Source: Paenibacillus sp. FSL R5-0912 (GTDB lineage: Bacteria > Bacillota > Bacilli > Paenibacillales > Paenibacillaceae). From it: DNA of 64,000 nucleotides. Location of the stretch: positions 5,270,001-5,334,000 of the forward strand of contig NZ_CP009282.1 of assembly GCF_000758605.1 (NCBI RefSeq), read 5' to 3'. Below are positions 17,166 to 25,437 of the stretch, piece by piece (position 1 is the stretch's first letter; every line of letters begins with the position of its first letter). The position numbers were made by a program, and so were the translations under genes. The notes beneath the pieces were generated by a model that worked only from the letters and a program-made list of their open reading frames with translations, searched no databases and was not told the origin of the DNA.

Positions 17166-17355
17166 TCCCTGCTAATTAGGATAAGCTGCCACTACAAAGT
17201 GAATCGCTGCTTAAGGCATATTGCCTGTTAGCTCAGCCGGCTCAGACTATGTGCAAGCTAAAGCTACATCGTCCCCCAGCAGAAGCTGTTCAGGCTGTGC
17301 CGGCAGCAAGTGCAACACCCTAAATGGCTTAGCCTCCCCTTCATACCAAGCGCGG

Positions 17356-18393
17356 TTACGCGCTTTCTCCTGCCCTTAATACTGCTGGAAGCCAGATTTT
17401 GTCCGCCTGTCCTGCTTCGTTCCTGCCGTTCATCTGCGTAAGTAAGCAGCGTACCGCCTCTTCCCCCATACTCACATAAGGGATTTCTACGCAGCTTAGA
17501 GACGGCAGGCTAAGACGGTGACCCTGAATCGTATTATCTGCCGCCATGATCCGCACATCTTCACCGATACGCAGGCCAAGCTTGTGAGCCGCCCGGTACA
17601 GATCGGGAATTGCGCTTGACCAGTTGACCAGCAGCGGCACATGCTGCGGCCCGCTATCCGCCAGCCTCTGCAGGCACGCTGTCCAGTCGCCATGGTGTTC
17701 CTCCAGCCGGATCACGATTGGCTCCATCCCATGTGCGCTGCACCAGCCGGTATAGGCATCGCGGCGGTTCCGCTCCGCCCAGTTATCCGCGCTATGCTCA
17801 TGGTATACCTCGGCATAGACCGGGCCGGGCTGCTGCGGTGTACCCTCCCGCAGCAAATAATTCAGCGCCGTCTCCACACTGCCCGAATAATCGGCCAGCA
17901 CGGAAAACACACCAGGCACTTCTGCGTACCCTTCCACAGAAACATAGGGGATTCCGGCATTCCCTATGCGGGAAGCCCACTCCTCATCGTGGTAGCTGGT
18001 ATGATCCAGCGTCACAATCCCGTCGATCTTCCGCCGGTGATAGAGCTCCAGCAGCTCGGTCCTGCCGTTGGCGTTCCCCTTATGGCGCGGAGAGCAGAGC
18101 AGAATATGATACCCGCTGAGCTCACACTCCCGCTGCATGCCTTCCAGTAGCCGGGTGAACAGCGGATGACGCGTATCACCGAAAGCGGCAAGCGTCATGC
18201 TTCTTCCCGTCTTCATGCTGCGCGCTCCGGCGTCCACATGGTAATTCAGCTCGCGGATGGCTTCCAGCACGGCTTCGCGCGTCTCCGCTCCAACCCCGAT
18301 GCCGGGAGTATCATTCAGCACCGCAGATACCACACTGCGGGACACGCCTGCCCGCTTGGCTACGTCAAAGCTGGTCACTCTTTTTTTGCCCAT
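17356..18393 (-). CDS. LacI-family repressor of the mannosidase gene
   Basis: A 345-residue LacI/PurR-type regulator: HTH and hinge at 1-60 (VTSFDVAKRAGVSRSVVSAVLND, NYHVDAGARSMKTGRS) followed by a periplasmic-binding-like sensor domain with the usual LSCVEIPYVSMGEEAVRCL segment near the end. GTGAGGTG precedes ATG 18393. An identical palindrome precedes both this gene and the GH38 gene, so it most likely represses itself and the mannosidase and is released by a mannoside or derived sugar. The ligand is inferred from the target only. Confidence 0.93.
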   Translation of the reverse strand: MGKKRVTSFDVAKRAGVSRSVVSAVLNDTPGIGVGAETREAVLEAIRELNYHVDAGARSMKTGRSMTLAAFGDTRHPLFTRLLEGMQRECELSGYHILLCSPRHKGNANGRTELLELYHRRKIDGIVTLDHTSYHDEEWASRIGNAGIPYVSVEGYAEVPGVFSVLADYSGSVETALNYLLREGTPQQPGPVYAEVYHEHSADNWAERNRRDAYTGWCSAHGMEPIVIRLEEHHGDWTACLQRLADSGPQHVPLLVNWSSAIPDLYRAAHKLGLRIGEDVRIMAADNTIQGHRLSLPSLSCVEIPYVSMGEEAVRCLLTQMNGRNEAGQADKIWLPAVLRAGESA

Positions 18394-18414
18394 ATATCAG
18401 CACCTCACCGAGAG

Positions 18415-18430
18415 TATAACACGTGTTATC
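18415..18430. promoter_or_regulatory. LacI-type autoregulatory operator
   Basis: TATAACACGTGTTATC differs from the mannosidase operator only in the last base. It begins 22 bp upstream of the LacI start codon. Confidence 0.8.
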
Positions 18431-19134
18431 AAAAGTTGTATAGCGCTTTCTTTCATTTTTATGCCTGCTGACTTTTCGCCTTATGCATTGCGCAGATGAA
18501 TTTGTGCTAGCTTTCGGAACGAATCGGACTTCTGCCTAAAGCAGAGGAGCTTTCGGGCTTTAACTGTATTTAGTGCAATTAAAACAGCAAGATTTTGTCA
18601 GACGAGTACTATAGTTGCACTCTCTCTCTCTGCAGTTATATTTAAAGTTATTCCTTAGAGCATCACCATTTGCCGGTTTTAGTTGTACAGAATACAGTTA
18701 GCGGAATAAAACCGGCTTTTCCCGGCTTTTAATTGTACGAAATACAGTTATTTGCTCGCTGCATACAATTATCTGCTATCCGCGTTCCATAACCACACTT
18801 CACTTAATTCGGTACCGGCTGAAAATCTACTCCCCCTGATGGAGACATCCAGGAAGCCCTGTAATCATAATTGTTGTATGTTTTACAACTTTGATTCACG
18901 GATAGTTCGGTGTTCGGGAGGATTGTTGTATAAAATAAGAAAAATCCGGCTAAGCCGTCTGAAACAGGAAAAATGTTGCATTTGATATAACAATATTGGA
19001 TTTGAATCGATATTAGGCGGAAAATGTTGTATTTTGTGTAGGATTTCACAAAAAGTCACCCGCTACCTGCCACGGAAAGCGGATGAATGAGGAAATTCCT
19101 GAGGTAACAAAGGTAACAAAGTATTATTGCATAC
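18431..19134. repeat. Gene-free stretch with scattered TGTATTT..ACAA elements
   Basis: No ORF is supportable. Degenerate copies of a TGTATTT-n-ACAA motif occur in both orientations: near 18561 (ACTGTATTTAGTGCAATTAA), near 18676 (reverse, AGTTGTACAGAATACAGTT), near 18726 (reverse, AATTGTACGAAATACAGTT), 18760, 18873, 18926, 18970 and 19022. An AT-rich family of dispersed elements is the simplest reading. Confidence 0.5.
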
Positions 19135-19175
19135 AAAAAGGCCCGTAAACTGCGGAAACGCAATTCACGAGCCTT
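19135..19175 (-). terminator. Minus-strand terminator downstream of the GH5 gene
   Basis: AAGGC-CGT-AA-TGCG and CGCA-TT-ACG-GCCTT arms pair. On the minus-strand RNA the three imperfect positions are G-U wobbles, while on the plus strand they are C-A or A-C mismatches, which shows the direction of use. TTTTTG follows on the minus strand. It lies 240 nt after the GH5 stop. Confidence 0.75.
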
Positions 19176-19219
19176 ATCACATTAGCTGAATGATCCTGTT
19201 AGCGCAGACGGGCATGCTT

Positions 19220-19415
19220 GTCTGCATTCCCATACTGTACCTTTACTGTACCTTCGCTGTACCTTCGCTGTACCTCTACTTTTCCTGCACTCTAACTATA
19301 TTCTATTCTTACATTACCTCTACCCTACCATTTACTCTACTTTTACTGCACCCTCGCCGTTCCTTCTCTGCATCCATACTGTACCTTCATGTTGTACCTT
19401 TACAGCACCTTTGCA
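19220..19415. repeat. Pyrimidine-rich degenerate tandem repeat in the GH5 3-prime region
   Basis: An 11-bp unit (TGTACCTTCGC, TGTACCTTTAC, TGTACCTCTAC) recurs near 19238-19282 and decays into CTGCAC, CTCTAC and similar words up to the GH5 stop at 19416. It would be transcribed as the 3-prime untranslated region between the gene and its terminator. Confidence 0.6.
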
Positions 19416-21107
19416 CTACCGCAAATCCAGCCACTCCAGGGATGCCGCACCCGATGCAGCGCTGACTGTCAGCTCATGTGCTCCAGCTTCCAGCGGCTGA
19501 CCACTCTGAATCCGCACCGTCTGCCAGTCCTGCCCGGAGTCCGAGGCATTACCGTGAATCCGGCCGATCTCCTGACCATCCAGCTTCACCATCAGCTCAC
19601 TGTCCGAGCCGCTCATCAGGACCCGCAGCTCCAGAGCCAGCAAGCCCTCCAAGTCCCCCAGCTTCAGCAGCTCCATATCCCCAGCCGCAACCGCAACCGT
19701 AAATTCATACGCTGCCCAGTCCCCCTCCGCCAGATCCACACACAGCCTCTCCTCAGGCAGCCAGGCCTGGCCGCGGCCGTGCTGGAAATTGGGTACCGTC
19801 CGGTCTCCCTCCACGAAGCGGAAGTTCATTCCGTCCTCCTCCCGGAAGCCCGTGCCTACCGCAGCCTGTCTGCCGGAAGCTCTCCCGAAGCTGAGACCGC
19901 TCCCCTTGTAGCCATAAAATATAGCAGGAATCCTCACCGGCAGCCGCCGGAACAGCGAGTGGACCACCTCTGAATGGTACACACAGTTGTCCAGGCTCAG
20001 ATTGAGCAAATATTCGTCCAGAATCTCTTGAGCCTCCACACGCTCCGGCTTCGCACCTCCCTCCAGATAGCGGACCAGCTTAGGCCAGCCCTCAGGAGGA
20101 ACGATGGAGCAGGGGGAGTTATCCGTGTCGAGCTTCTTCCAGGTCCAGAAGTTCCAGGAGATGCCGTGATCCTCAAACAACTGGAAAGCGCCGGCATACC
20201 AGTCCTTATTATTCTCCCCGCCCTCCCCCATGAACAGCGGCACATTCAGCCGCTCTCTTACGTCGAGATACTTCTGAATGCTCTCCGTATCCGGGTTGTT
20301 CCAGTACTTGTGAAACTGCAGCATTACATTATCATCCGGCAACTTATTATCAGGCAATCCCTCGAAGATCGACCAGTCCGTCGCCCAGTGCACGCCCTCC
20401 AGAATAATCATATGCAGGGCATCGACCTCCCGGATAGCCGCAATAATCTCGCTGTACAGCGGCATCACCTGGTCATTGTATTGCGAGAACCAGTCCGGCA
20501 GCGGCTCGTTCAGCAAATCATAACCCGCTACGATCCACTCGTCCTTATACCGCTGCGCAAACATCCGCCAGATGGCGATGGTCAGCTGCTTGTTACGCTC
20601 ATCTGTGAACAGCTCCGGCAGATCCCGCGCGGAGTCGTCGATATTCGTTCCGGTCTGGCCTCCGGGTGCTCCATGCAGATCCAGAATGGCGTAGATTCTG
20701 TGCTCCCTGCACCAGCCAATGATCTGATCCAGCCGCACCAGATGCTCCTCATGCCAGCCGGACACTCCCTCTTCTTCCCGCAGGATATAGCGGGCGTTAA
20801 TCGGAATCCGGATCGAGTTGAAGCCTTCTGCGGCAATCCGCGCAATATCCGTTTCGGCCACATAGCGGTCATAATAGGTCTCCCAGAACGCCTCCGCCCC
20901 GTCAGCACCAATTAGCGCTGTAATCATCGCTTCGATCCGGCGCGGACGGTCTCCCTGTTCCGGGAAACGCCACATGTACCCTTCAGGCAGCAGCCAGCTG
21001 CCAAGCCCCACACCCCTCAGCAGCAGCTCGCGCCCTTCCCCGTTTCTTAAGCGGTGCCCGTCTGCATAGAGAAACCCGCTTACTTCATGATGGTCCGGGT
21101 GAATCAT
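19416..21107 (-). CDS. GH5 family glycoside hydrolase with C-terminal carbohydrate-binding-like domain
   Basis: A 563-residue retaining beta-glycosidase. The (beta/alpha)8 domain (about 25-370) has the family landmarks GFNSIRIPIN, the acid/base Glu in LLNEPLP (about 197-203) and the nucleophile Glu in FMGEGGENN (about 291). Residues about 400-563 look like a CBM6/35-type beta sandwich. There is no signal peptide, so the enzyme should work on imported oligosaccharides rather than polymer. Beta-glucanase, mannanase and related activities are all possible within GH5. GGGAGG precedes ATG 21107. It is the last gene of the kinase-regulator-transporter locus. Confidence 0.92.
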   Translation of the reverse strand: MIHPDHHEVSGFLYADGHRLRNGEGRELLLRGVGLGSWLLPEGYMWRFPEQGDRPRRIEAMITALIGADGAEAFWETYYDRYVAETDIARIAAEGFNSIRIPINARYILREEEGVSGWHEEHLVRLDQIIGWCREHRIYAILDLHGAPGGQTGTNIDDSARDLPELFTDERNKQLTIAIWRMFAQRYKDEWIVAGYDLLNEPLPDWFSQYNDQVMPLYSEIIAAIREVDALHMIILEGVHWATDWSIFEGLPDNKLPDDNVMLQFHKYWNNPDTESIQKYLDVRERLNVPLFMGEGGENNKDWYAGAFQLFEDHGISWNFWTWKKLDTDNSPCSIVPPEGWPKLVRYLEGGAKPERVEAQEILDEYLLNLSLDNCVYHSEVVHSLFRRLPVRIPAIFYGYKGSGLSFGRASGRQAAVGTGFREEDGMNFRFVEGDRTVPNFQHGRGQAWLPEERLCVDLAEGDWAAYEFTVAVAAGDMELLKLGDLEGLLALELRVLMSGSDSELMVKLDGQEIGRIHGNASDSGQDWQTVRIQSGQPLEAGAHELTVSAASGAASLEWLDLR

Positions 21108-21122
21108 TTGTTTTTCCTCCCT

Positions 21123-21995
21123 TTACCCTTTGACGGCGCCTTCGGCAATGCCATTCAGAATGTATTTTTGCAGCAGCAGATATAGAATCACAACGGGCAG
21201 CATCGTCAGCACCAGCGAAGACAGAATCGCCGACCAGTCATTATTGCCATATTGCCCGAACAGCATATTGGTGGACAGCAGCAGCGTATATTGATCGGCA
21301 TCCGTGAGCATGAGCAGCGGCAGCAGAAAGTCATTCCACATCCACAGCAGGTTGAGAATCGCCACAGTTGTCGTAATCGGTAGCAGAAGCGGAAAAATAA
21401 TCGTAGTGAACAGCCTGACCTCCCCGCAGCCGTCGATTACCGCAGCCTCATCCAGATCCCGGGGGACCGATTTGACGAATCCGTGATACAGGAAGATGGC
21501 CATCGACACACCCAGCCCGATATAGATTAGGCCGAGGCCGACCGTGGTGCCCTGCACCGCCAGCTTCATGGAGATCCGGTTCAGCGAGATCATAATCGAA
21601 TGAAACGGAATCAGCATCGACAGGACGAACAGGTTGAACAGGAACGTGCTCAGTCTGCCGGGTGTTCTGGACAGCTTATAGCCGGCCATGGACGAGAATA
21701 GAATAATACCGACGAGACCAGTAGCCGCGACTACCACCGTATTGCCGAGACTGCGCAGGAAATTGGTTTTCTCAAAAGCATCACTATAGTTGCCGAATTC
21801 CAGCTTACTCGGAATGGCCAGAATATTATTCATCATGTCCCCTTCCGTCTTCAGAGAGTTGAGCACCCCCATGTAGATTGGAAAGAGCGTAATTACGGCA
21901 CCTGCCAGCAGGAAAAGAAAGACGATAAACGAAGACAATCTGCGCCGCCCCGCAATACCGGACTTAGATGTGGAATTCAACCGGACGGTACTCAT
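21123..21995 (-). CDS. CUT1 sugar ABC transporter permease (MalG type)
   Basis: A 290-residue inner-membrane permease with about six hydrophobic spans and the EAA loop that docks the ATPase (DLDEAAVIDGCGEVRLFTTIIFPLLLP, about 185-211). With the next gene it forms the heterodimeric channel for the sugar delivered by the lipoprotein at 22912. Its ATG overlaps the preceding permease stop by 4 nt (ATGA), so translation is coupled. No ATPase gene is nearby; CUT1 systems in Bacillota commonly share one MsmX-type ATPase encoded elsewhere. Confidence 0.95.
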   Translation of the reverse strand: MSTVRLNSTSKSGIAGRRRLSSFIVFLFLLAGAVITLFPIYMGVLNSLKTEGDMMNNILAIPSKLEFGNYSDAFEKTNFLRSLGNTVVVAATGLVGIILFSSMAGYKLSRTPGRLSTFLFNLFVLSMLIPFHSIMISLNRISMKLAVQGTTVGLGLIYIGLGVSMAIFLYHGFVKSVPRDLDEAAVIDGCGEVRLFTTIIFPLLLPITTTVAILNLLWMWNDFLLPLLMLTDADQYTLLLSTNMLFGQYGNNDWSAILSSLVLTMLPVVILYLLLQKYILNGIAEGAVKG

Positions 21996-22879
21996 GCCTC
22001 CACCTCTCTTCGTTTCATAATGCTCAGCTGTATCAGCGTGATCACCAGGACCACCAGGAACAGGATCATCGCCTTGGCACTGGCGTAGCCGTAGCGGCCG
22101 CTCATCTTGAACGCTTCCTCAAAAATATTCAGCGCGAGCACCTGGGTCGCTCTTCCCGGTCCACCCCCGGTGAGCGCGAACACGGCGTCAAAAGCCTTGA
22201 ACGAGCTGTTCAGCGTCACGAAGATACCGATCGTTACAGCCGGATAGACCATAGGCAGTGTAATGCTGCGGAAGGTCTGCCAGCTATTCGCGCCGTCAAT
22301 GGCAGCCGCTTCCTTGAGCGCATCCGGCACCCCTTGCAGCGCCGCAATATAGATCACCATCAGGTAACCTACGCCGCCCCACAAGGAGACAATGACAATC
22401 GCCAGAAAAGAATATTTCGGGTCGCCGATCCACGACTGGTCCAGAAAAGCCAGGCCCGCATGCTCAGCGATATAAGGCAGTGCTTTGGTGAAAATAAACA
22501 GCCACATGAAGCCGCCGATAATCATGCTGATCATGTTCGGCATGAAGAAGATCGTCCGGAACCAGGTCTTGCTGCGGCGGCTGGATTCGATCAGCACAGC
22601 CAGCAGCACCGCCAGTACATTCTGCAGCACGACCATAAACACTACAAATTTCAGGGTAAACCAGACTGAATCGATGAAAAAAGCATCATCCGTCAGCGCT
22701 TCGATGTAATTGGCGAATCCCACCAGATGGTAGGCGGGATTCAATCCGTTCCAGTCCGTGAAGCTGTACCATGCCCCGCCGAAGGCGGGAGCAAGCATGA
22801 ATACGGCGTAGAACAGCAGGGCGGGAAACACGAAGGCCAGCAGAATGAGCGACTGTTTGCTTTTACTGCTTCCACTCAT
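21992..22879 (-). CDS. CUT1 sugar ABC transporter permease (MalF/UgpA type)
   Basis: A 295-residue inner-membrane permease with about six spans and an EAA loop (DALKEAAAIDGANSWQTF, about 195-212). ATG 22879 has TAGGAG 8 nt upstream and is preferred over the GTG at 22888. It starts 32 nt after the binding-protein stop, and overlaps the MalG-type gene. Partner of the GH5 locus transporter. Confidence 0.95.
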   Translation of the reverse strand: MSGSSKSKQSLILLAFVFPALLFYAVFMLAPAFGGAWYSFTDWNGLNPAYHLVGFANYIEALTDDAFFIDSVWFTLKFVVFMVVLQNVLAVLLAVLIESSRRSKTWFRTIFFMPNMISMIIGGFMWLFIFTKALPYIAEHAGLAFLDQSWIGDPKYSFLAIVIVSLWGGVGYLMVIYIAALQGVPDALKEAAAIDGANSWQTFRSITLPMVYPAVTIGIFVTLNSSFKAFDAVFALTGGGPGRATQVLALNIFEEAFKMSGRYGYASAKAMILFLVVLVITLIQLSIMKRREVEA

Positions 22880-22911
22880 CTCTATCACTCCTATGCTGTT
22901 TCTGGGTTTCC

Positions 22912-24231
22912 TTAGTTACCTGCTTTTACCGCATTGGCCCAGGTCTTGTCGAGCGTCTTAATGAATTCCTCCTGAGTTACACCCTTGGTGTAATAACTCT
23001 GAAGCAGCTTGGCCGTCTCATCGGTTACGCCGTTCGGGAGCGACAGATCCAGATAAGCCTTGCCTTCGGAGACATAAGAGCTGGCCTCGGTCACCCACGG
23101 ATAGGTATTGTAGGTGTGCTGCTTCGCCACCGGATTAAATTTCAGCTCCTCGAACAGCGCCGAAGAATCCTGGTCATCCAGCACATAATTCACCAGATCC
23201 AGCGCCACAGCCTTGTTCTTGCTGTTAGGGGATACCGCCAGAGATGTCGAGGTCGCCAGATTAATCTGTGTAGCCGCGGGATCATTACTGACTGGCAGCG
23301 GAGCCACACCAAATTCCATATCAGGATTGGCTTTGAGGATGGATTCCGCCTGCCACGGTCCCTGCACCCACATTGCCGCTTTGCCGTTCGCAAAATCCGT
23401 GGACCCTGCCGCACTGCCCACCTCAAACGGTTTATCCGTGCCGTTAGCCATAATCAGATCAATAATGTTGAAGACATCCTTCACATCGGCATAGGAGGCT
23501 TCACCTTTGTTCATCTTCTCCACCCAGTCCGGATGCTCGGAGGATACGATGCCTCCAAGAGACAGCGCCATCATCAGCTGCGGAATCCACGATTCCTGGA
23601 AGCTCAGCTCGAACGGCTTAATCCCGGCTGCATTCAGCTTGTCAATCGCTGCCTGCATGTCATCCAGTGTCTGCGGCGGCTGAATCCCGAGCTCGCTGAA
23701 GATTTGCTTGTTGTACAGATATCCCCAGGACAGGCTCTCCAGCGGAAGGGCTACGACTTTATCATCATAGGTAACGGTCTGCCGGACACTGTCATACAGC
23801 TTCGGTACGAAGTCCTGATCCGACAGATCGCTTAGATAGCCGGCCTTGTAATACCGGGGCACATCCGCAATCGCATGGAGGGTGAATACATCCGGCGCAT
23901 CATTTGAGGCCATCCGGGTCTCCAGAATCTGCTTGGCCTGATCCGGGTTCGGCATCTCCAGCTTGACGGTGACATCAATATTTTTCTCCGCCAGCTCCTT
24001 GGCCTTGAATTGCTCGAAATATTTATCGAATTGATCCTTGAAGCGCGGGAAGCTCATGAATACCTTCAGCTCCACTTTTTGGGCCGGACCTTCAGTCGCT
24101 GCTGCCGCACTTTCCGCCGGCTTGCTGCTTGCGCTCTCCCTTGGCGTATTTCCATTTGAACCGGAGCTGCACCCCGATACAATCCCCAGAACAAGCATCA
24201 GTGCCATTGCTGTATTAAGCGCTTTCTTCAT
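22912..24231 (-). CDS. CUT1 solute-binding lipoprotein (family 1)
   Basis: A 439-residue extracellular sugar-binding protein. The lipoprotein signal has KKALNT, a hydrophobic core and the lipobox VSGC with Cys21, then a Ser/Gly/Ala-rich tether. The mature part has the family-1 fold with landmarks FANGKAAMWVQGPWQ and SLAVSPNSKNKAVALDLV. It captures an oligosaccharide outside the membrane for the two permeases downstream. AGGGGGT precedes the ATG. Encoded between the response regulator and the permeases, so the YesMN-like pair probably controls it. Confidence 0.95.
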   Translation of the reverse strand: MKKALNTAMALMLVLGIVSGCSSGSNGNTPRESASSKPAESAAAATEGPAQKVELKVFMSFPRFKDQFDKYFEQFKAKELAEKNIDVTVKLEMPNPDQAKQILETRMASNDAPDVFTLHAIADVPRYYKAGYLSDLSDQDFVPKLYDSVRQTVTYDDKVVALPLESLSWGYLYNKQIFSELGIQPPQTLDDMQAAIDKLNAAGIKPFELSFQESWIPQLMMALSLGGIVSSEHPDWVEKMNKGEASYADVKDVFNIIDLIMANGTDKPFEVGSAAGSTDFANGKAAMWVQGPWQAESILKANPDMEFGVAPLPVSNDPAATQINLATSTSLAVSPNSKNKAVALDLVNYVLDDQDSSALFEELKFNPVAKQHTYNTYPWVTEASSYVSEGKAYLDLSLPNGVTDETAKLLQSYYTKGVTQEEFIKTLDKTWANAVKAGN

Positions 24232-24325
24232 TTCTGTTACCCCCTTCTGTTATGTCTGCCTCTTTAGTCTAGGGGATATAAGGGGCAGCGTCTTTTAAGG
24301 ATATTAACATCGGGAGTTGCATTAT

Positions 24326-24341
24326 ATTGATACGCTTTCAT
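24326..24341. promoter_or_regulatory. Candidate catabolite (cre) site
   Basis: On the minus strand ATGAAAGCGTATCAAT matches the degenerate cre pattern WTGNAANCGNWNNCAW with one mismatch. It lies between the response regulator stop (24364) and the binding-protein start (24231), with TATAAT-like bases next to it. CcpA control of the transporter is plausible. Confidence 0.35.
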
Positions 24342-24363
24342 TTTTATTTATCATCCGCAAAAT

Positions 24364-25437
24364 TCACTTCTCGCTCCGCAGCTCTCCGGGGGTAATGCCG
24401 TAGTGCTTCTTGAAGACACGGTAAAAGTATGCCAGATCCTCGTACCCGCAGAGTCCAGCAGCATCTTTGATCGGCATGTCACGCCCTGCGATCAGCTCTC
24501 TGGCCCGCTCCATTCTCAGCCGGGTAATGCGGTCGAGTACTGTGTCTCCCGTTGCGGCCTTGAAAGCGCGGCTGAGATGCTCCTTCGTCACCAGGAAATG
24601 TGCGGCGATGCCCTCCAGCGACACCTGCTCCAGGTAATGATTCCGGATATAGTCCTCAACCTCCGCCAGATCAAGCTTAACGCGGTTCTTGCGCTGCTCC
24701 AGAAGCGTGTTGATCAGCTCTGTGAAGTGATCCCCAAGCCCCGTTACCATGGCCTGAACTGACGGCCATGGCTTATCGGGCCTATCGGACGTATCCGGCG
24801 CATCCGCTGCCGTCACACCCCCGTTTGTCTTCGCGGCTTCACCGGCCAGCAGAAGCAGGTCACGGGCAGTCCGCTCGATCATTGCTTCCAGCTGATGCTG
24901 CGGCACCGAGCGTTCCAGCTCCCGCCCCAGCTTCTCCAGCTCTTCTCTTGCCGCCGGCTTGTTCAGCGCCAGCAGCTGATCATAGATCCGCTGGCGGTAG
25001 GCGAGATAACGCTCCATCAGCGGCTGATCCATGAGCATCAGCGGTGATCCGGTTAAGCGCTGCCGTTCCCGCTCCTTCGCGCACTCCGAGAGCACGTTAT
25101 TCAGCTCTTCCCGGTCCACCGGCTTCAGCAGATATTCAACCGCCTTCGAGCGGATCGCCTGCTTCAGGTAGACGAAGTCATCATATCCGCTCATCACAAT
25201 AATCTGCACCTCCGGGTACTGATGCTTCAGTCTTTCCAGCAGCTCGACCCCGTCCAGTCCGGGCATCCGCATATCGGTAATTACTAGCCCCGGATGAAGC
25301 TTCTCCACCAGCTCAAGTCCTTCGATTCCGTCCTCCGCTTCGCCGATCACCTGCATTCCGTGTTCTTCCCAGGCGCCGAGCGACTTCACTACCTGTCTGG
25401 ACCAGGGCTCATCGTCAATAATCAGAACCTTCAGCAT
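24364..25437 (-). CDS. YesN-type response regulator with AraC DNA-binding domain
   Basis: A 357-residue regulator. The receiver domain (1-120) shows IDDE at 7-10, phospho-acceptor Asp55 (VITDMRMPG) and Lys105 (YLLKPVD). A helical linker follows, and an AraC double HTH at about 260-357 (VSLEGIAAHFLVTKEHLSRAFKAATG, DAAGLCGYEDLAYFYRVFKKHYGITPGEL). It overlaps the kinase gene by 23 nt, so the two are translated together. It likely activates the downstream sugar transporter and GH5 genes when the kinase senses the sugar or its loaded binding protein. Confidence 0.95.
   Translation of the reverse strand: MLKVLIIDDEPWSRQVVKSLGAWEEHGMQVIGEAEDGIEGLELVEKLHPGLVITDMRMPGLDGVELLERLKHQYPEVQIIVMSGYDDFVYLKQAIRSKAVEYLLKPVDREELNNVLSECAKERERQRLTGSPLMLMDQPLMERYLAYRQRIYDQLLALNKPAAREELEKLGRELERSVPQHQLEAMIERTARDLLLLAGEAAKTNGGVTAADAPDTSDRPDKPWPSVQAMVTGLGDHFTELINTLLEQRKNRVKLDLAEVEDYIRNHYLEQVSLEGIAAHFLVTKEHLSRAFKAATGDTVLDRITRLRMERARELIAGRDMPIKDAAGLCGYEDLAYFYRVFKKHYGITPGELRSEK

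Noticed and set aside
24241..24363. Copy of the CGGAC half-site array before the GH5-locus binding protein
   Set aside because: Only GGATAT words 25 bp apart are present; spacing and bases do not match the arrays at 36945 and 40995.
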